This document shows, in pieces, positions 17,401 to 25,782 of a stretch of DNA of 64,000 bases (position 1 is its first letter; each line of letters begins with the position of its first letter). The position numbers were made by a program, and so were the translations under genes. The stretch is from contig NZ_KI912149.1 in assembly GCF_000517105.1 (NCBI RefSeq), positions 322,712 to 386,711 of the forward strand, written 5' to 3'. The notes beneath the pieces were generated by a model. That model was not told where the DNA came from. It saw only the letters and a program-made list of their open reading frames with translations, and made no database searches. This DNA is from Fischerella sp. PCC 9605. Lineage in GTDB: Bacteria; Cyanobacteriota; Cyanobacteriia; Cyanobacteriales; Nostocaceae.

Positions 17401-17822
17401 AGTTTGAAGCAGATGCAGCAGCGATTGCAAAAACACGAACGCAGCCTGGGGCTGAACAAATTTCACAGCCCTTGGTAGCAACAGTAACAGGGGTCTATAA
17501 AATTGAAAAGCCAGGCGGAAAAGTCAATCTTGATGATGGAGAAACAGCAAATGGAACTTTTAGTCATCAAATACCTGTAGCAGATCCACCAAAACGCTTT
17601 TATGCCACAGTCAAATTAGATGCATTGCGATTACAGCGCGATGTGGGACAAATTGCCAACGAGGTAATTCAACACTTAAGTAGTTTGGTGGGTGCAGAAG
17701 TAGAGATTACTTTTGACCTTCAAGTAACTGTTCCCAATGGAGTCCCAGAAAACGTAATTCGCACTGTGACAGAGAATTGTAAGGTGTTGAAATTTACAAA
17801 CTATGAATTTGAGCAGGAATGA
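14454..17822 (+). CDS. DUF499-type ATPase with N-terminal HEPN domain
   Basis: From the ATG at 14454 this protein has 1,122 residues; a TTG at 14439 would add five. Residues about 1-135 look like a Swt1-type HEPN domain, with the RNase motif R96-N-S-W-A-H101 (R-x4-H) followed by the DDTHRALDSVARLL helix. A long P-loop ATPase follows, with FGGGKTH as Walker A (about 249) and CLILIDEW as Walker B (about 360), the arrangement of DUF499 proteins. The C-terminal 500 residues are helical and lack a motif I know. It ends the module begun by the helicase. HEPN domains are often metal-independent RNases in defence and toxin systems, so this may be the effector, with the ATPase as sensor. Confidence 0.85.
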   Translation: MPISNGDRVGRGLELLRDGLYPFVEREMRANYGDKWVLAAAPFVSEDRTLRRTTEQILKQDVGELLNLILNQWREVFKKTLGNFEKNLVGELKVTRNSWAHNHTFSTDDTHRALDSVARLLASISAAEADEVEKQKQELLRVCFTEQARREKRRATHQPLEGTPTGGLKPWRDIVTPHPDVASGRYQQAEFAADLWQVYLDEGSDEYRIPTEFFSRTFLTEGLKQLLVNAVLRLSGKGGDPVIELQTNFGGGKTHAMLSLYHLFMGVPVSQLPGIEPVLAAADGTIPPQEVRTAVLVGNKISPGQPIRKNDGTVVRTLWGELAWQLGGREAYEMIREADETSTNPGDTLRQLFNRYAPCLILIDEWVAYARQLHDENDLAGGNFDTHFTFAQTLSESAKNATQTLLVVSIPASDNEIGGDRGKEALSRLKNAIGRVESPWRPASAEESFEIVRRRLFQPITDPNDFIFRDAVIRAFAQMYQTQAQEFPSECREANYKRRLENAYPIHPELFDRLYEDWSSLDKFQRTRGVLRLMAKVIHSLWEGQDKSLLIMPANVPIDDYSVQTELTRYLDDNWVPVIEKDVDGLNSLPLECDRNNPNLGRYSACRRVSRTIYLGSAPSLRAANRGLEDRRVKLGCVQPGESVATFSDALRRLTDQATYLYINNTRYWFSTQPSVTRLAQDRAEQIQQDIDKVWQEIIRRLRTDKQRGEFAGVHIAPESTADVPDEMATRLVILAPQYPHKSKEKNTLALTRAEEILNYKGISPRYCKNMLLFLAPDKAKLELLEKSVCQYLAWNSIVRDKESLNLDVSQSNQATTKQQETDNHVKNLIQEAYIWLLVPTQPDPQGRIEWQEIRTSKHDSPILQASRKAIHEEHLITNYAASRLRLEALDPYLWREVNHLDLKKLWEYLAYYLYLPRLKNEQVLLQAIQEGVGNLLIAENFAYATGWDEAKGRYLGLKTAENVSVTLSSQNLIVKPEVAQQQFEADAAAIAKTRTQPGAEQISQPLVATVTGVYKIEKPGGKVNLDDGETANGTFSHQIPVADPPKRFYATVKLDALRLQRDVGQIANEVIQHLSSLVGAEVEITFDLQVTVPNGVPENVIRTVTENCKVLKFTNYEFEQE

Positions 17823-17828
17823 AGTAAA

Positions 17829-17883
17829 GGGGACTGGGGATTGGGCACTTTACAATCTCCATCCTCAATTCCTCCCAGTCCCC
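17829..17883. terminator. Hairpin after the ATPase gene
   Basis: GGGGACTGGG at 17829-17838 pairs perfectly with CCCAGTCCCC at 17874-17883, seven bases after the ATPase stop. There is no U-tract, so it could protect the 3' end or be one of the GGGGATT-type repeats rather than a true terminator. Confidence 0.35.
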
Positions 17884-18317
17884 AGTCCAAGCGTCCCCGT
17901 GAAACAAAGTATTTACAGCTACATACAAACTTAACATTTAACCACTTCCTCTGGCAGAAGCTAGGCAAAACAGAATTCAGTTACTTTACTAACGATAAAG
18001 TATTTTTTTATCCCTACATATAACTGCCAGCAAAAATCATTTTGAATGAAGTTTTGAAGATATTTTGAAGAGATTTTAACATCTGATCTTGAGTGATTGA
18101 GATTAGCTTGTTGGTTGAAATTTTTACCACTAACTCTATTTGTTTATTTACTACTTTGGACTATTTGTGAATGCCAAAAAAGCTCAAGAAGGTTACATAG
18201 AGGATTTGAAAGAGGAAGAAGTGCAGAAATTACTGTCAAAATCAAGCGGTTACAGCCAAAAGAGCTAACAATTTATGGAGATAAATAAGTCGAGAGTATT
18301 TTAGGTGGATTGAGGTA
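17884..18317. other. Gap without a recognised gene
   Basis: This stretch is AT-rich. Small open frames near 17841 and 18097 show no family likeness, codon pattern or ribosome binding site. I see nothing else in it. Confidence 0.4.
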
Positions 18318-18521
18318 ATGCTGATGTCTCGCCAACTGTCCGTCACACAAAAAGTCTTGATTCTGCATCCAGCATACGTAGCCGGAAAAGTTGGAGTGAT
18401 CTGTGGTGAAGAATTACTTTCAGGCGATCGCCCTAGCGGACGCTGGCTCATTCAAGTAGATTCTGCTGTGGAGAATATCATAGTGTCATTACCCTTGGAT
18501 GAGTTTCAACTACTTTGTTAA
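18318..18521 (+). CDS. Small conserved-looking protein of unknown function
   Basis: This 67-residue frame reads MLMSRQLSVTQKVLILHP and later GRWLIQVDSAVENIIVSL. GAGGT lies about 4 bases before the first ATG, and a second ATG follows two codons later. The composition, with alternating hydrophobic residues, suggests a small beta-rich fold. I do not recognise a family, but similar short proteins occur in Nostoc-type genomes as far as I recall. It stands alone between the defence module and a decayed hydrolase. Confidence 0.5.
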   Translation: MLMSRQLSVTQKVLILHPAYVAGKVGVICGEELLSGDRPSGRWLIQVDSAVENIIVSLPLDEFQLLC

Positions 18522-18660
18522 GCGCTTACTAAACTAGTAAATTTGGTACTGCTCGCCATAACTATCAACTAATTTTTTCTAAAAGTAGAGAATTATTTTA
18601 TAATAGTAAATTTTTCAAAAATTGTAATGATTACTATTTTTTAATAACTGACTAATTACT

Positions 18661-18939
18661 GAAGCAAAAACTCTTGTTCTACCTGTAGATACTGAAACAG
18701 CAGACTTTGAAAACAGGTTTATCTTTTTTATTGGTACTGCAACTGTACTGATACGCTATGCAGGATTTACAATTTTGACTGACCCTAACTTTTTCCGTCA
18801 GGGAGATCACGTACATCTGGGTGATGGAATACGCTCAACTTGTCTGACCAATCCAGCACTTGATATTGAAAAATTGCCAAGGTTGGATTTTGTTCTACTA
18901 TCCCATTTGAAGCTGATTGTAATTGAAGCTACAAGTTAA
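18661..18939 (+). pseudogene. Truncated metallo-beta-lactamase-fold hydrolase
   Basis: The frame reads FIGTATVLIRYAGFTILTDP, then HLGDGIRSTCLTNPALDIEK and LPRLDFVLLSHL. This is the N-terminal part of an MBL-fold hydrolase of the UlaG/RomA type. It stops being homologous exactly where the metal motif HxHxDH should begin and ends at a stop after 10 unrelated residues. There is no start codon in frame after the upstream stop. Further coding-like pieces (KNDDLSTIYASNTVLLAEDS, then DLIFVKTG) follow at about 19012-19098. The gene is therefore a relic. Confidence 0.65.
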
Positions 18940-19098
18940 CTTGATACTTAAATTCATCCTTTTAGTAGAAGACAACAAGCATTAGAAGCAATTAAAGTGG
19001 GCATCCGGGCAAAAATGATGATTTATCAACCATATATGCTTCCAATACTGTATTGCTTGCAGAAGATAGCCCTAGCGACTTAATTTTTGTTAAAACTG

Positions 19099-19210
19099 GG
19101 CGTTGCTGAATCGAGGTATGAATTTTGTAGAAGCAATTCATGAATTGCTTCTACGGCTGTAGATTGTAAATCTGATGTTAACAGTTTCATACTTTGCAAT
19201 CAGCAACGCC
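19099..19210. mobile_element. MITE-like insertion with 8-bp target duplication
   Basis: This 112-bp element has ends GGCGTTGCTGA ... TCAGCAACGCC. The similarity extends inward to GTATGAA on each side, giving imperfect inverted repeats of about 24 bp. The 8-mer TAAAACTG is present directly before (19091-19098) and directly after (19211-19218) the element, the mark of transposition. The centre carries a perfect palindrome, GAAGCAATTCATGAATTGCTTC. It has no coding capacity, so a transposase in trans would be needed. It interrupts a coding-like fragment reading DLIFVKTG. Confidence 0.8.
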
Positions 19211-19299
19211 TAAAACTGCTTTTGATTAATGCGCTTAAATCAGGGTTAGCTTGCTTAGACGATGTAAGTGATGTTTAGATTACCTTAATTATGAGACGT

Positions 19300-19524
19300 A
19301 TGAACAAAAAATGGACAACAAAGCGAATGACCATAAACTTGGCTTCAGCTGAAGTCGAGAAGCTTGAAAAGTATTGCGATCAAACAGGTAGACCAACAAC
19401 AGATGTGATTCGAGAACTGATTCGAGGATTACCCACAACCTCGCTAGAGCCGTCTGCTGATGATGGTTTGAGCCTAGAGCTAGGAGACTTTGAAAATTAC
19501 TGCTCTTCTGGTGTAGAGAATTAA
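19300..19524 (+). CDS. Small ribbon-helix-helix (CopG-like) DNA-binding protein
   Basis: From the ATG at 19300 (another lies at 19291) this protein of about 74 residues begins MNKKWTTKRMTINLASAEVE and continues KLEKYCDQTGRPTTDVIREL. A short basic beta strand followed by two helices with a G-R-P turn is the ribbon-helix-helix plan of CopG/Arc proteins. These bind DNA as dimers and often act as antitoxins or plasmid/phage regulators. The C-terminal tail is acidic. No toxin partner is seen beside it, so it may be an orphan. Confidence 0.7.
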   Translation: MNKKWTTKRMTINLASAEVEKLEKYCDQTGRPTTDVIRELIRGLPTTSLEPSADDGLSLELGDFENYCSSGVEN

Positions 19525-19773
19525 CACTAGGTGTATTGTCAGGAGAATTGTCTTTACTATAACAATTCTACATTTACCTGTGGCTTAATTTAGAAACTTT
19601 ACGAGGCTCTTAATTCTCGTTACCAGCTTGAACCTGATAACGAGGATTTGGAGGCTCTGCCTTGGGGTGTTGCATAGGTGTGCAAGACTCCCATGCACCG
19701 GGGCGCACAGCAAAGAATGAAAATCTCTCTTCCAATGCCCAATGCCCAACTTTCAAGACAGATGTGGATTTAA

Positions 19774-19823
19774 GACTGCGATCGCTCTAATGGGTTCGTC
19801 AATTAGTTGCAGCGATCGCAGTC
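19774..19823. repeat. Long hairpin built on GCGATCGC
   Basis: GACTGCGATCGCT at 19774 pairs perfectly over 13 bp with AGCGATCGCAGTC ending at 19823. A second inner stem, CTAAT/ATTAG, flanks a 10-nt loop. It lies in the gap between the RHH gene and the end of galK (19525-19863), where no gene was seen. It could act as a bidirectional transcript end. Confidence 0.5.
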
Positions 19824-19863
19824 GTCTTAATAATCCATTTCAACTTCAACGACTACTCCAAAA

Positions 19864-20952
19864 TCAAAAATCGGTAGGGGGAACTAAAACTCGTCCTGTG
19901 TAACCATTATGGTTGTATTGTTCAAGAACTTTTGTTGCGATCGCTCTGCCCTCACTCTTTGCAACTAAAGCCACGCAAGCACCGCCAAAACCTGCACCCG
20001 TGAGCCTTGCGCCAAACACTCCGGGAGTTTTTTGCAACATCTCTACCAGCGTATCTAGTGCAGGAACAGAAACTTCGTAATCATCCCGCAAACTAGCATG
20101 GGATGCATTCATTAACCCCCCAAAACGCTGTAGAGATGCCACATGTCGTGTCTCTAAAATTTGCAAAACCTCCAAGACACGGTTATTTTCCGTAACTACA
20201 TGACGAGCACGACGCCGCAATGGTTCGGGTAAGTCTTCTGTTGCTTCTAGCTTGGTAATATCTCGCAATGCCTTCACCCCCAGCAACTGTGCTGCCTGCT
20301 CGCACTCAGCCCGCCGCTGGTTATATCCGCTACTTGCAAGCGTGCGAGGCACACCACTATCTATCACCACAATCTCTGCTCCTGCTGGGAAAGGTAACAC
20401 GCGGGATGACAGCGTACGAGTATCTAGAAACAAGATATGTTCCGTGTCAGCAAGGCTCGCAGCCATCTGATCCATGATGCCGCATTGCACCCCAGCGTAG
20501 TGAATTTCCGCTTGCTGTGCGAATTGGGCGATTTCGACATCATTGATAGGAAGGTTGAGGAGTTGGCGGATTGCCCGCAGTGTTGCAACTTCCAAAGCTG
20601 CACTACTAGACAAACCCGAACCAATAGGAACCGAAGATTTGACGTACAAATTCAGCGATGGTATCTCATATCCTTCTTTTTTTAAAACTTGAATACATCC
20701 AAAGATATAACTTGCAAAACCAGACGGCGTATGATTGATTTCTAAAATGCTGACTTGATCGTCTAAATTTTGAGAATAAAAATGGTGCTGTCCATCATTA
20801 CTAAACCCGATTTGCACTGTTGTTTTTTGCGGAATTGCGATCGGGAGAACAAAGCCATCATTATAGTCAGTATGTTCACCAAGTAGATTAACCCTTCCAG
20901 GAGCACTGGCTTCGGCTTCAGGTGGATTACCAAAGATTTGTTGGAAGTTCAT
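19864..20952 (-). CDS. galK: Galactokinase
   Basis: This 362-residue GHMP kinase has the galactokinase signature GRVNLLGEHTDYNDGFVLP near residue 20 and the ATP-binding loop PIGSGLSSSAALEVA near 110. The third motif is TGAGFGGACVALV near 330. It phosphorylates alpha-D-galactose to galactose-1-phosphate in the cytosol, the first step of the Leloir pathway. The length is slightly short of the E. coli enzyme but all three motifs are present. It is divergent from the HAD phosphatase gene, with 293 bp between them. No galT or galE is seen nearby. Confidence 0.95.
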   Translation of the reverse strand: MNFQQIFGNPPEAEASAPGRVNLLGEHTDYNDGFVLPIAIPQKTTVQIGFSNDGQHHFYSQNLDDQVSILEINHTPSGFASYIFGCIQVLKKEGYEIPSLNLYVKSSVPIGSGLSSSAALEVATLRAIRQLLNLPINDVEIAQFAQQAEIHYAGVQCGIMDQMAASLADTEHILFLDTRTLSSRVLPFPAGAEIVVIDSGVPRTLASSGYNQRRAECEQAAQLLGVKALRDITKLEATEDLPEPLRRRARHVVTENNRVLEVLQILETRHVASLQRFGGLMNASHASLRDDYEVSVPALDTLVEMLQKTPGVFGARLTGAGFGGACVALVAKSEGRAIATKVLEQYNHNGYTGRVLVPPTDF

Positions 20953-21245
20953 AATGATTTCCTAATAGCATAAACCTCGAATGTATTCACAATTACAGTT
21001 CAACTTCATGTTAGGTAGTTCTCAAGAATGATGTAGTCATTAGTGAATGTTTGGAACTATGACAGCAGAGGATGCACAAAAACATAACAAAAGAATTCTA
21101 TGGAATTACAAGAAACTCAAACAAAATGGAATCATCAACCTCTAAGTAGTTAACCGTGCGCTGAGGAGTTGCCTCTCTGACACAAGGATTTAAGAACGTT
21201 GCAATTATTAGCAAATTTCAATTTATATCAATAGGAAATTTAAAT

Positions 21246-21914
21246 ATGGCATTGCAAGCAGTGCTTTTAGATATCGATGGGACGCTTGTCTTGAGCAATG
21301 ATGCCCACGCTCAATCTTGGGTTGATGCATTTAGGGAATTTGGTTATGATGTGTCGTTCGAGCAAGTGCGATCGCTAATTGGTATGGGCGGCGATCAACT
21401 AATACCCAGAGTGGTACCAGGACTTACGGATGAGGAAGGCGATGGAGGTGCGATCGCCCAACGGCGCAAAGAAATATTTCTCAAACATTATGCACCGAAA
21501 CTCTCACCAGCCAATGGTGCAAGGCAATTAATACAGCACATGCTGCAAACTGGCTTGCGGCTAATCGTTGCTAGTTCAGCTTCAAATCAAGAAATGGAGG
21601 TTTTACTCAAAGCTGCCCAGGTTGACGACTTGCTTAAAGTAACGACGACATCAAGCGATGCTGAAGCGTCTAAACCAGCACCAGATATTGTGGAAGCAGC
21701 ACTTAGCAAGCTGAATAAGCCGCCTAACCAAGTTTTGATGCTTGGTGATACGCCTTACGATATCAAATCTGCGAATATGGCTGGAGTCGGCGCGATCGCA
21801 CTGCGCTGTGGTGGCTTTGACGATGCCACTCTAGCAGGAGCTAAAGCAATTTATGACGATCCCGCTGATTTGTTAGCGCACTATGCCGATTCACCCCTTG
21901 GAAAAAATGCGTAA
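21246..21914 (+). CDS. HAD-superfamily phosphatase, Gph/beta-phosphoglucomutase-like
   Basis: This 222-residue protein starts MALQAVLLDIDGTLVLSND, with the HAD nucleophile and acid-base Asp pair in DIDGT. A helical cap of about 60 residues follows. Motif II is VASSAS, and motifs III-IV are K163-type lysine in SKPAPD and GDTPYDIKSA. Such enzymes hydrolyse phosphoglycolate or small sugar phosphates, or isomerise beta-phosphoglucose. The cap type cannot fix the substrate. It lies divergent to galK, so a sugar-phosphate substrate is plausible but unproved. Confidence 0.85.
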   Translation: MALQAVLLDIDGTLVLSNDAHAQSWVDAFREFGYDVSFEQVRSLIGMGGDQLIPRVVPGLTDEEGDGGAIAQRRKEIFLKHYAPKLSPANGARQLIQHMLQTGLRLIVASSASNQEMEVLLKAAQVDDLLKVTTTSSDAEASKPAPDIVEAALSKLNKPPNQVLMLGDTPYDIKSANMAGVGAIALRCGGFDDATLAGAKAIYDDPADLLAHYADSPLGKNA

Positions 21915-22833
21915 AAACTGAATCAGAGAACTGCCGCAATCATTTTAAATCTGGCTTAATAGAGACTTCTTGATTCAAAGAATTCATATGATTGTTTGTC
22001 TTTGAATATAGAAAAATTGTAAACCCAAAACTCAAGCAAGCTCACTTTGAGAGCCATTAATGAGCACATTAGTAGTTGCCATTACCAACAACCTCTGTCA
22101 AATGAAAGGAGCTAAAGTTAAGTTTATTTGTGATTAAGATTACAAAATATTGTACATAAAATAACTTTGAAATGAATAGCTCATCAGTTCAAACTAACAG
22201 TAATTAGGCTATTTATGAAATTTATTATCCAAGACAATGAACAAAGCATTCTCAAACTAAATAATTAAGTCATTAGATGGAAGAAAGGTTTGAATTTAAC
22301 TAGTAATTATTGAATAACGACAACATCGCATAAAAGACGTACAAGTCATAGAGCTTCCAGCAAATACAATGCTAGAGGCTCTTTTCTGAGAGGAGATTTG
22401 ATAAGTATCAATAATATTTAAGGCGTTGATAGCAACGACTGAGGGATATTTGCGCTAACTTCATCCCCACAAGGGGACTAATATGTCTGAATCAATAGAG
22501 AATGACCGAACAAGGCAAAAGTTAAAAGTTAAAAGTCACTCATAAAGAATAAGAAAAATGGTCACGCTTCACCATTATTTATTTATGGAACAATCGGGAA
22601 AACATTCCCAATCGAGATGCGTAGCACGAGAAATAATATGTCCGTGATTATTTCCCCTCAATTTATTTATGGGTATTATCTTTTTACTTTTTACTTTTTA
22701 CTTCTTAATTCAGTATTTTGCTATTCTTAACAAGGCAACAGGTAGAGCTACCCTGAGGAAAAGAGCATTTACCTGTTTTACCAGAAGGTCAACCAAGTTT
22801 TAGGTTGGTTAAGGATAGGCAGTTAGTTGTGCG
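21915..22833. other. AT-rich gap of about 920 bp
   Basis: No gene of normal size was found. A weak hairpin (AGAGC at 22350, GGCTCT ending at 22382, followed by TTTT) could end a short transcript. At 22520-22545 and 22685-22705 there are tandem AAAAGTT/TTTTTAC runs. ATTTATTTATGG occurs twice near 22575 and 22663. A solitary CCCCACAAGGGG palindrome lies near 22465. Confidence 0.4.
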
Positions 22834-23103
22834 CTATCCATTGCAGAAATCATCTACTCTAATATCCCTCCAGATATCAGAAACCTGCCATCCTGAGTTG
22901 CCAACAGATTGGACTGTAGGGCGATCGCGTACCGGAATATAATGAGGTTCTTGATGTTCTACATTCAGTACTTGCTTTGTGTCAGGTGCTGGCTCTTGAG
23001 TATTAATAGTATCGCTTGGAAAAAATTGCTGTTCTAGTTCCTCTTGCTGCTCTGCTGTTTTGAGGATAGGCTTTTCAATGATTTTGATTAGTTGTGTGTT
23101 CAT
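22834..23103 (-). CDS. Small hypothetical protein
   Basis: This 89-residue frame begins MNTQLIKIIEKPILKTAEQQ and ends IWRDIRVDDFCNG. It is acidic and polar, with no membrane segment or signal peptide. I do not recognise the family. The ordered amphipathic N terminus and the GWQVSDIWRDI segment look like real protein rather than noise, but the upstream region has no clear ribosome binding site. It is convergent with nothing close and lies alone between two long gaps. Confidence 0.4.
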   Translation of the reverse strand: MNTQLIKIIEKPILKTAEQQEELEQQFFPSDTINTQEPAPDTKQVLNVEHQEPHYIPVRDRPTVQSVGNSGWQVSDIWRDIRVDDFCNG

Positions 23104-23742
23104 TTGAATGTTTAAGGTGTATACATTGGAGGCTCTGAATACTCATTCAGAACAAGACTAATAAGTCTTTCTGGAATCTTCAAAGAGATCCGCAAAAGCT
23201 TTTATTAAAGTCTGGTGTTGAAAAATTTACTAAGCCAAACCAGGATACAATAATTTCATTCAGAATACGAGTATTTATTGATAAATTTGTGAGTTGAAGG
23301 ATTATAGCAGCTTTCATTATCAATAAACCACAGTGAGGGAATTAGCCCCTAACATCATCAGAGGAAATTTCCTCATTAACAATTTTGTGCCAAAACTTGA
23401 TTAAACACTTCGTGAGTTCAGGCTTATGCAGTATGCAAGCACTGCTTTAATTTTGTTCGGCATGTTGCATATTTTTACAAACAGCTTGACAAAATCTCTA
23501 AATCAAGATAAGTGAGATAGACTGAGTAAGTAGGTATGCATAAAACAAACTAGAAAACAAGTATCAAAGAGTTTTTTCGCATATACCCAATACTCCATAG
23601 CCTATACCTGACTTTAACGAGTATGAAGTTTATGCTCGCAGATTGACTGAGCAAAAATTTCCGTTAAGGTTTCAGGGGTAACGGCAATGGGAGTGAAATT
23701 GTGTTTTTTATTACCCACATTATTGAATATGTGAGGTTGGCG
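23104..23742. other. Gap of about 640 bp upstream of the UbiA gene
   Basis: No gene was recognised. The stretch is AT-rich and contains the promoters of the divergent small gene and ubiA-family gene by position. No repeat of note was seen. Confidence 0.35.
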
Positions 23743-24681
23743 ATGAGCGAACAATTGCACGTTAACAAAAAAGCTGGTTCGTTCACTTCTACATCAGGAC
23801 AAAATGCTTCCTTATCTCCTGATTCTAGTGACGGAATAAGCCTGATTCGTGATTTTGCCCAACTTTTTCGGCTACCAGTTGCTATCCTTGCTGCTTTAGT
23901 TGGTTGTGCCACGATCTATGCGCTGAACTCAGCCGCTCCATTATATAAATACCTGCTGACGGCAACTATCTTAATCTGTACACACTCTGCGGCCTGTGCG
24001 ATCAATGACTATTGGGATATAGATAAAGACCGAATCGATCACCCTGAAAGACCACTGCCATCTGGTCGCCTTTCACCCCAGCAAGTTTGGTGGGCTGCTG
24101 TGATTCTGTTTACCTGCGCTCCGATCGCAGCAATTCCTCTAGGAATATATTGTTTTATTCTAGTAGCTGTTAGTACCATCTTGCTATGGAATTACTCGCA
24201 TCTATTAATCCGTAATGGCATTTTCGCGAATTTTATTGTGGCAGCGATCGCCGCTGCGATCATTTTTCTGGGTAGTTTGGTAGTAGCTCGGCCTTTAGCA
24301 CTGCTTTACCCCAGTGCTTTTGTATTTTTATATACATTGGCTAAGGAAATTATCTGGGACGTACATGATGCAGCAGGCGATCGCACTCAGGGGATTGTCA
24401 CCATTGTCAATTCCTGGGGAAAGCGAACAGCTTTCTTAATTGCCTGGGGATTAATTGGCATAGTGGTTGTGTCAATCCCGTTTGCCCTGTTACTGCTGCC
24501 GATGGGACATCCTCTGTTGTTTGGAGTTTTCTCTTCAGTAATGTTGCTGTTTGTGGGGATTGCATTAGCACGCTATCAATATCAAGATAGTGTGAGCGCT
24601 TACCAAGGATTTGTCTTTTGGGATCGCATAAGTATGCTGTTGGGAGCGATAGGTTTGTTAGGGGCTGCTCCGGCACTATAA
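23743..24681 (+). CDS. UbiA-family prenyltransferase
   Basis: From the ATG at 23743 this protein has 312 residues. In-frame GTG codons at 23701 and 23731 are less likely starts. About eight hydrophobic segments make it an integral membrane enzyme. The first prenyl-diphosphate/Mg2+ motif is NDYWDIDKDRIDHPERPLP, and the second is DVHDAAGDRTQGI. UbiA enzymes move a polyprenyl chain onto an aromatic or glycerol-phosphate acceptor. The motif style resembles geranylgeranyl transferases such as digeranylgeranylglyceryl phosphate synthases, but the acceptor cannot be told. Tocopherol and phylloquinone branches are alternatives. Confidence 0.85.
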   Translation: MSEQLHVNKKAGSFTSTSGQNASLSPDSSDGISLIRDFAQLFRLPVAILAALVGCATIYALNSAAPLYKYLLTATILICTHSAACAINDYWDIDKDRIDHPERPLPSGRLSPQQVWWAAVILFTCAPIAAIPLGIYCFILVAVSTILLWNYSHLLIRNGIFANFIVAAIAAAIIFLGSLVVARPLALLYPSAFVFLYTLAKEIIWDVHDAAGDRTQGIVTIVNSWGKRTAFLIAWGLIGIVVVSIPFALLLLPMGHPLLFGVFSSVMLLFVGIALARYQYQDSVSAYQGFVFWDRISMLLGAIGLLGAAPAL

Positions 24682-25065
24682 AAGGGGAGACAAGGGAGAG
24701 GGGGAAAGGGGAAGGTGGGAGATAGGGAGGTGGGGAGAATATAAAACTGGACTCTCCCCATGATCCCAAGTCCTCATTCCCTTCTAATGTGAAGATTACT
24801 GAATTGGTGTTCTAGTAACATATAGTCACTCTTACATTTGAGTAAAGAAACAAGTTAACGAAGTACTAAAGACATATAGCGGTTTACAATCGTGTGCAAT
24901 ACACTCAAATTATGTAATCGCGTCACATGAACAAGTAGCTTTTTGCCAGGTAGCGATTACTACAAGAGGTAATTTAGCTTAGTCAAATTAAGATTTGATT
25001 AACATGCCATAAATTTGATTTGCACGTAGTACGTAAAAAACTATTTTGGCGGAGATTAGGCAGCT
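24682..25065. other. Gap with a GGGGAGA repeat
   Basis: A purine-rich repeat (24682-24760) contains GATAGGGAGGTGGGGAGAATA and ACTCTCCCC, like the segment inside rsmG. The rest is AT-rich, with no gene. Confidence 0.4.
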
Positions 25066-25782
25066 GTGCGTGAGGATTTACAAGGCTTAGAAATTAGTCA
25101 AAATCAACTTCGGGAATTGACTAATTTACCTATTGATTATGAACTAATAATTATTATTAGACCTCTGGAGAGATTTATCAAAAATATTTTTGACAAAATC
25201 AAAGGGCCAGAGGGTGTGACTGTAGTATATATCGGTGTCACTATATTAGTTATTAGCTATCTAATATTTGATTTTATTGCCAAAAACTTTACTCCTAGAA
25301 TGGCACCATCTTGGATTTTATTTTTAGGATTTTGTTTTGGTAGTAGTGTACTAATACAATTACTATTATATCTAATTTGGAGACAAAAAAATAAGATAGT
25401 TAAAACTAATATTACACGTTCTCTACAGATTCTCCTCATGGAAGTTGATAGATATAATTCTGTTATTAAAGCGATAGATATTAACGATCAGATAGAAGCA
25501 GCCGGCAATCTAGGAGTGACAATTAAAGAAAGAAACAAAGTTATAGAAGCGTTGAAATTGGCGAGAGCGGATTTAGTTCGTGCTTTGAAGACAGAGAGAA
25601 TCTTGAGAGAGAACAAAAAATTTATTATTAGCAATACTGAATTATTTGCAAATAATCTAGCAGCTTTAACAGCAATGCAAGTAAACGAACAAGCCAGTGA
25701 GCATGGAAAATTATTGAACGAGGCTTTACAGATTGCATTAGAAGTACAACATGAAATGGGGAGATTACAGAATCAGCATTAA
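25066..25782 (+). CDS. Hypothetical protein with two membrane segments and a coiled-coil tail
   Basis: This 238-residue frame starts at a GTG with GGAG about 12 bases upstream. Residues about 48-68 and 80-100 are hydrophobic membrane segments. The C-terminal half (about 110-238) is a charged helical region with RADLVRALKTERILRENKKF, suggesting a coiled coil in the cytosol. No enzyme motif is visible and I do not know the family. It is an isolated gene between gaps. Confidence 0.6.
   Translation: MREDLQGLEISQNQLRELTNLPIDYELIIIIRPLERFIKNIFDKIKGPEGVTVVYIGVTILVISYLIFDFIAKNFTPRMAPSWILFLGFCFGSSVLIQLLLYLIWRQKNKIVKTNITRSLQILLMEVDRYNSVIKAIDINDQIEAAGNLGVTIKERNKVIEALKLARADLVRALKTERILRENKKFIISNTELFANNLAALTAMQVNEQASEHGKLLNEALQIALEVQHEMGRLQNQH

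Noticed and set aside
6233-17822. DISARM or BREX identity for the helicase-methylase module
   Set aside because: The helicase is DrmD-like and a methylase is present, but no DrmA, DrmB, DrmC, PglZ or BrxL-type gene is found here. The large ATPase and DUF1156 methylase differ from both systems.
18097-18288. Small gene after the DUF499 ATPase
   Set aside because: The frame is Lys/Arg-rich and low in order, with no ribosome binding site and no family likeness.
22458-22478. CRISPR-like repeat with CCCCACAAGGGG
   Set aside because: Only one copy is present in the window and no spacing pattern or cas gene is nearby, so no array can be supported.
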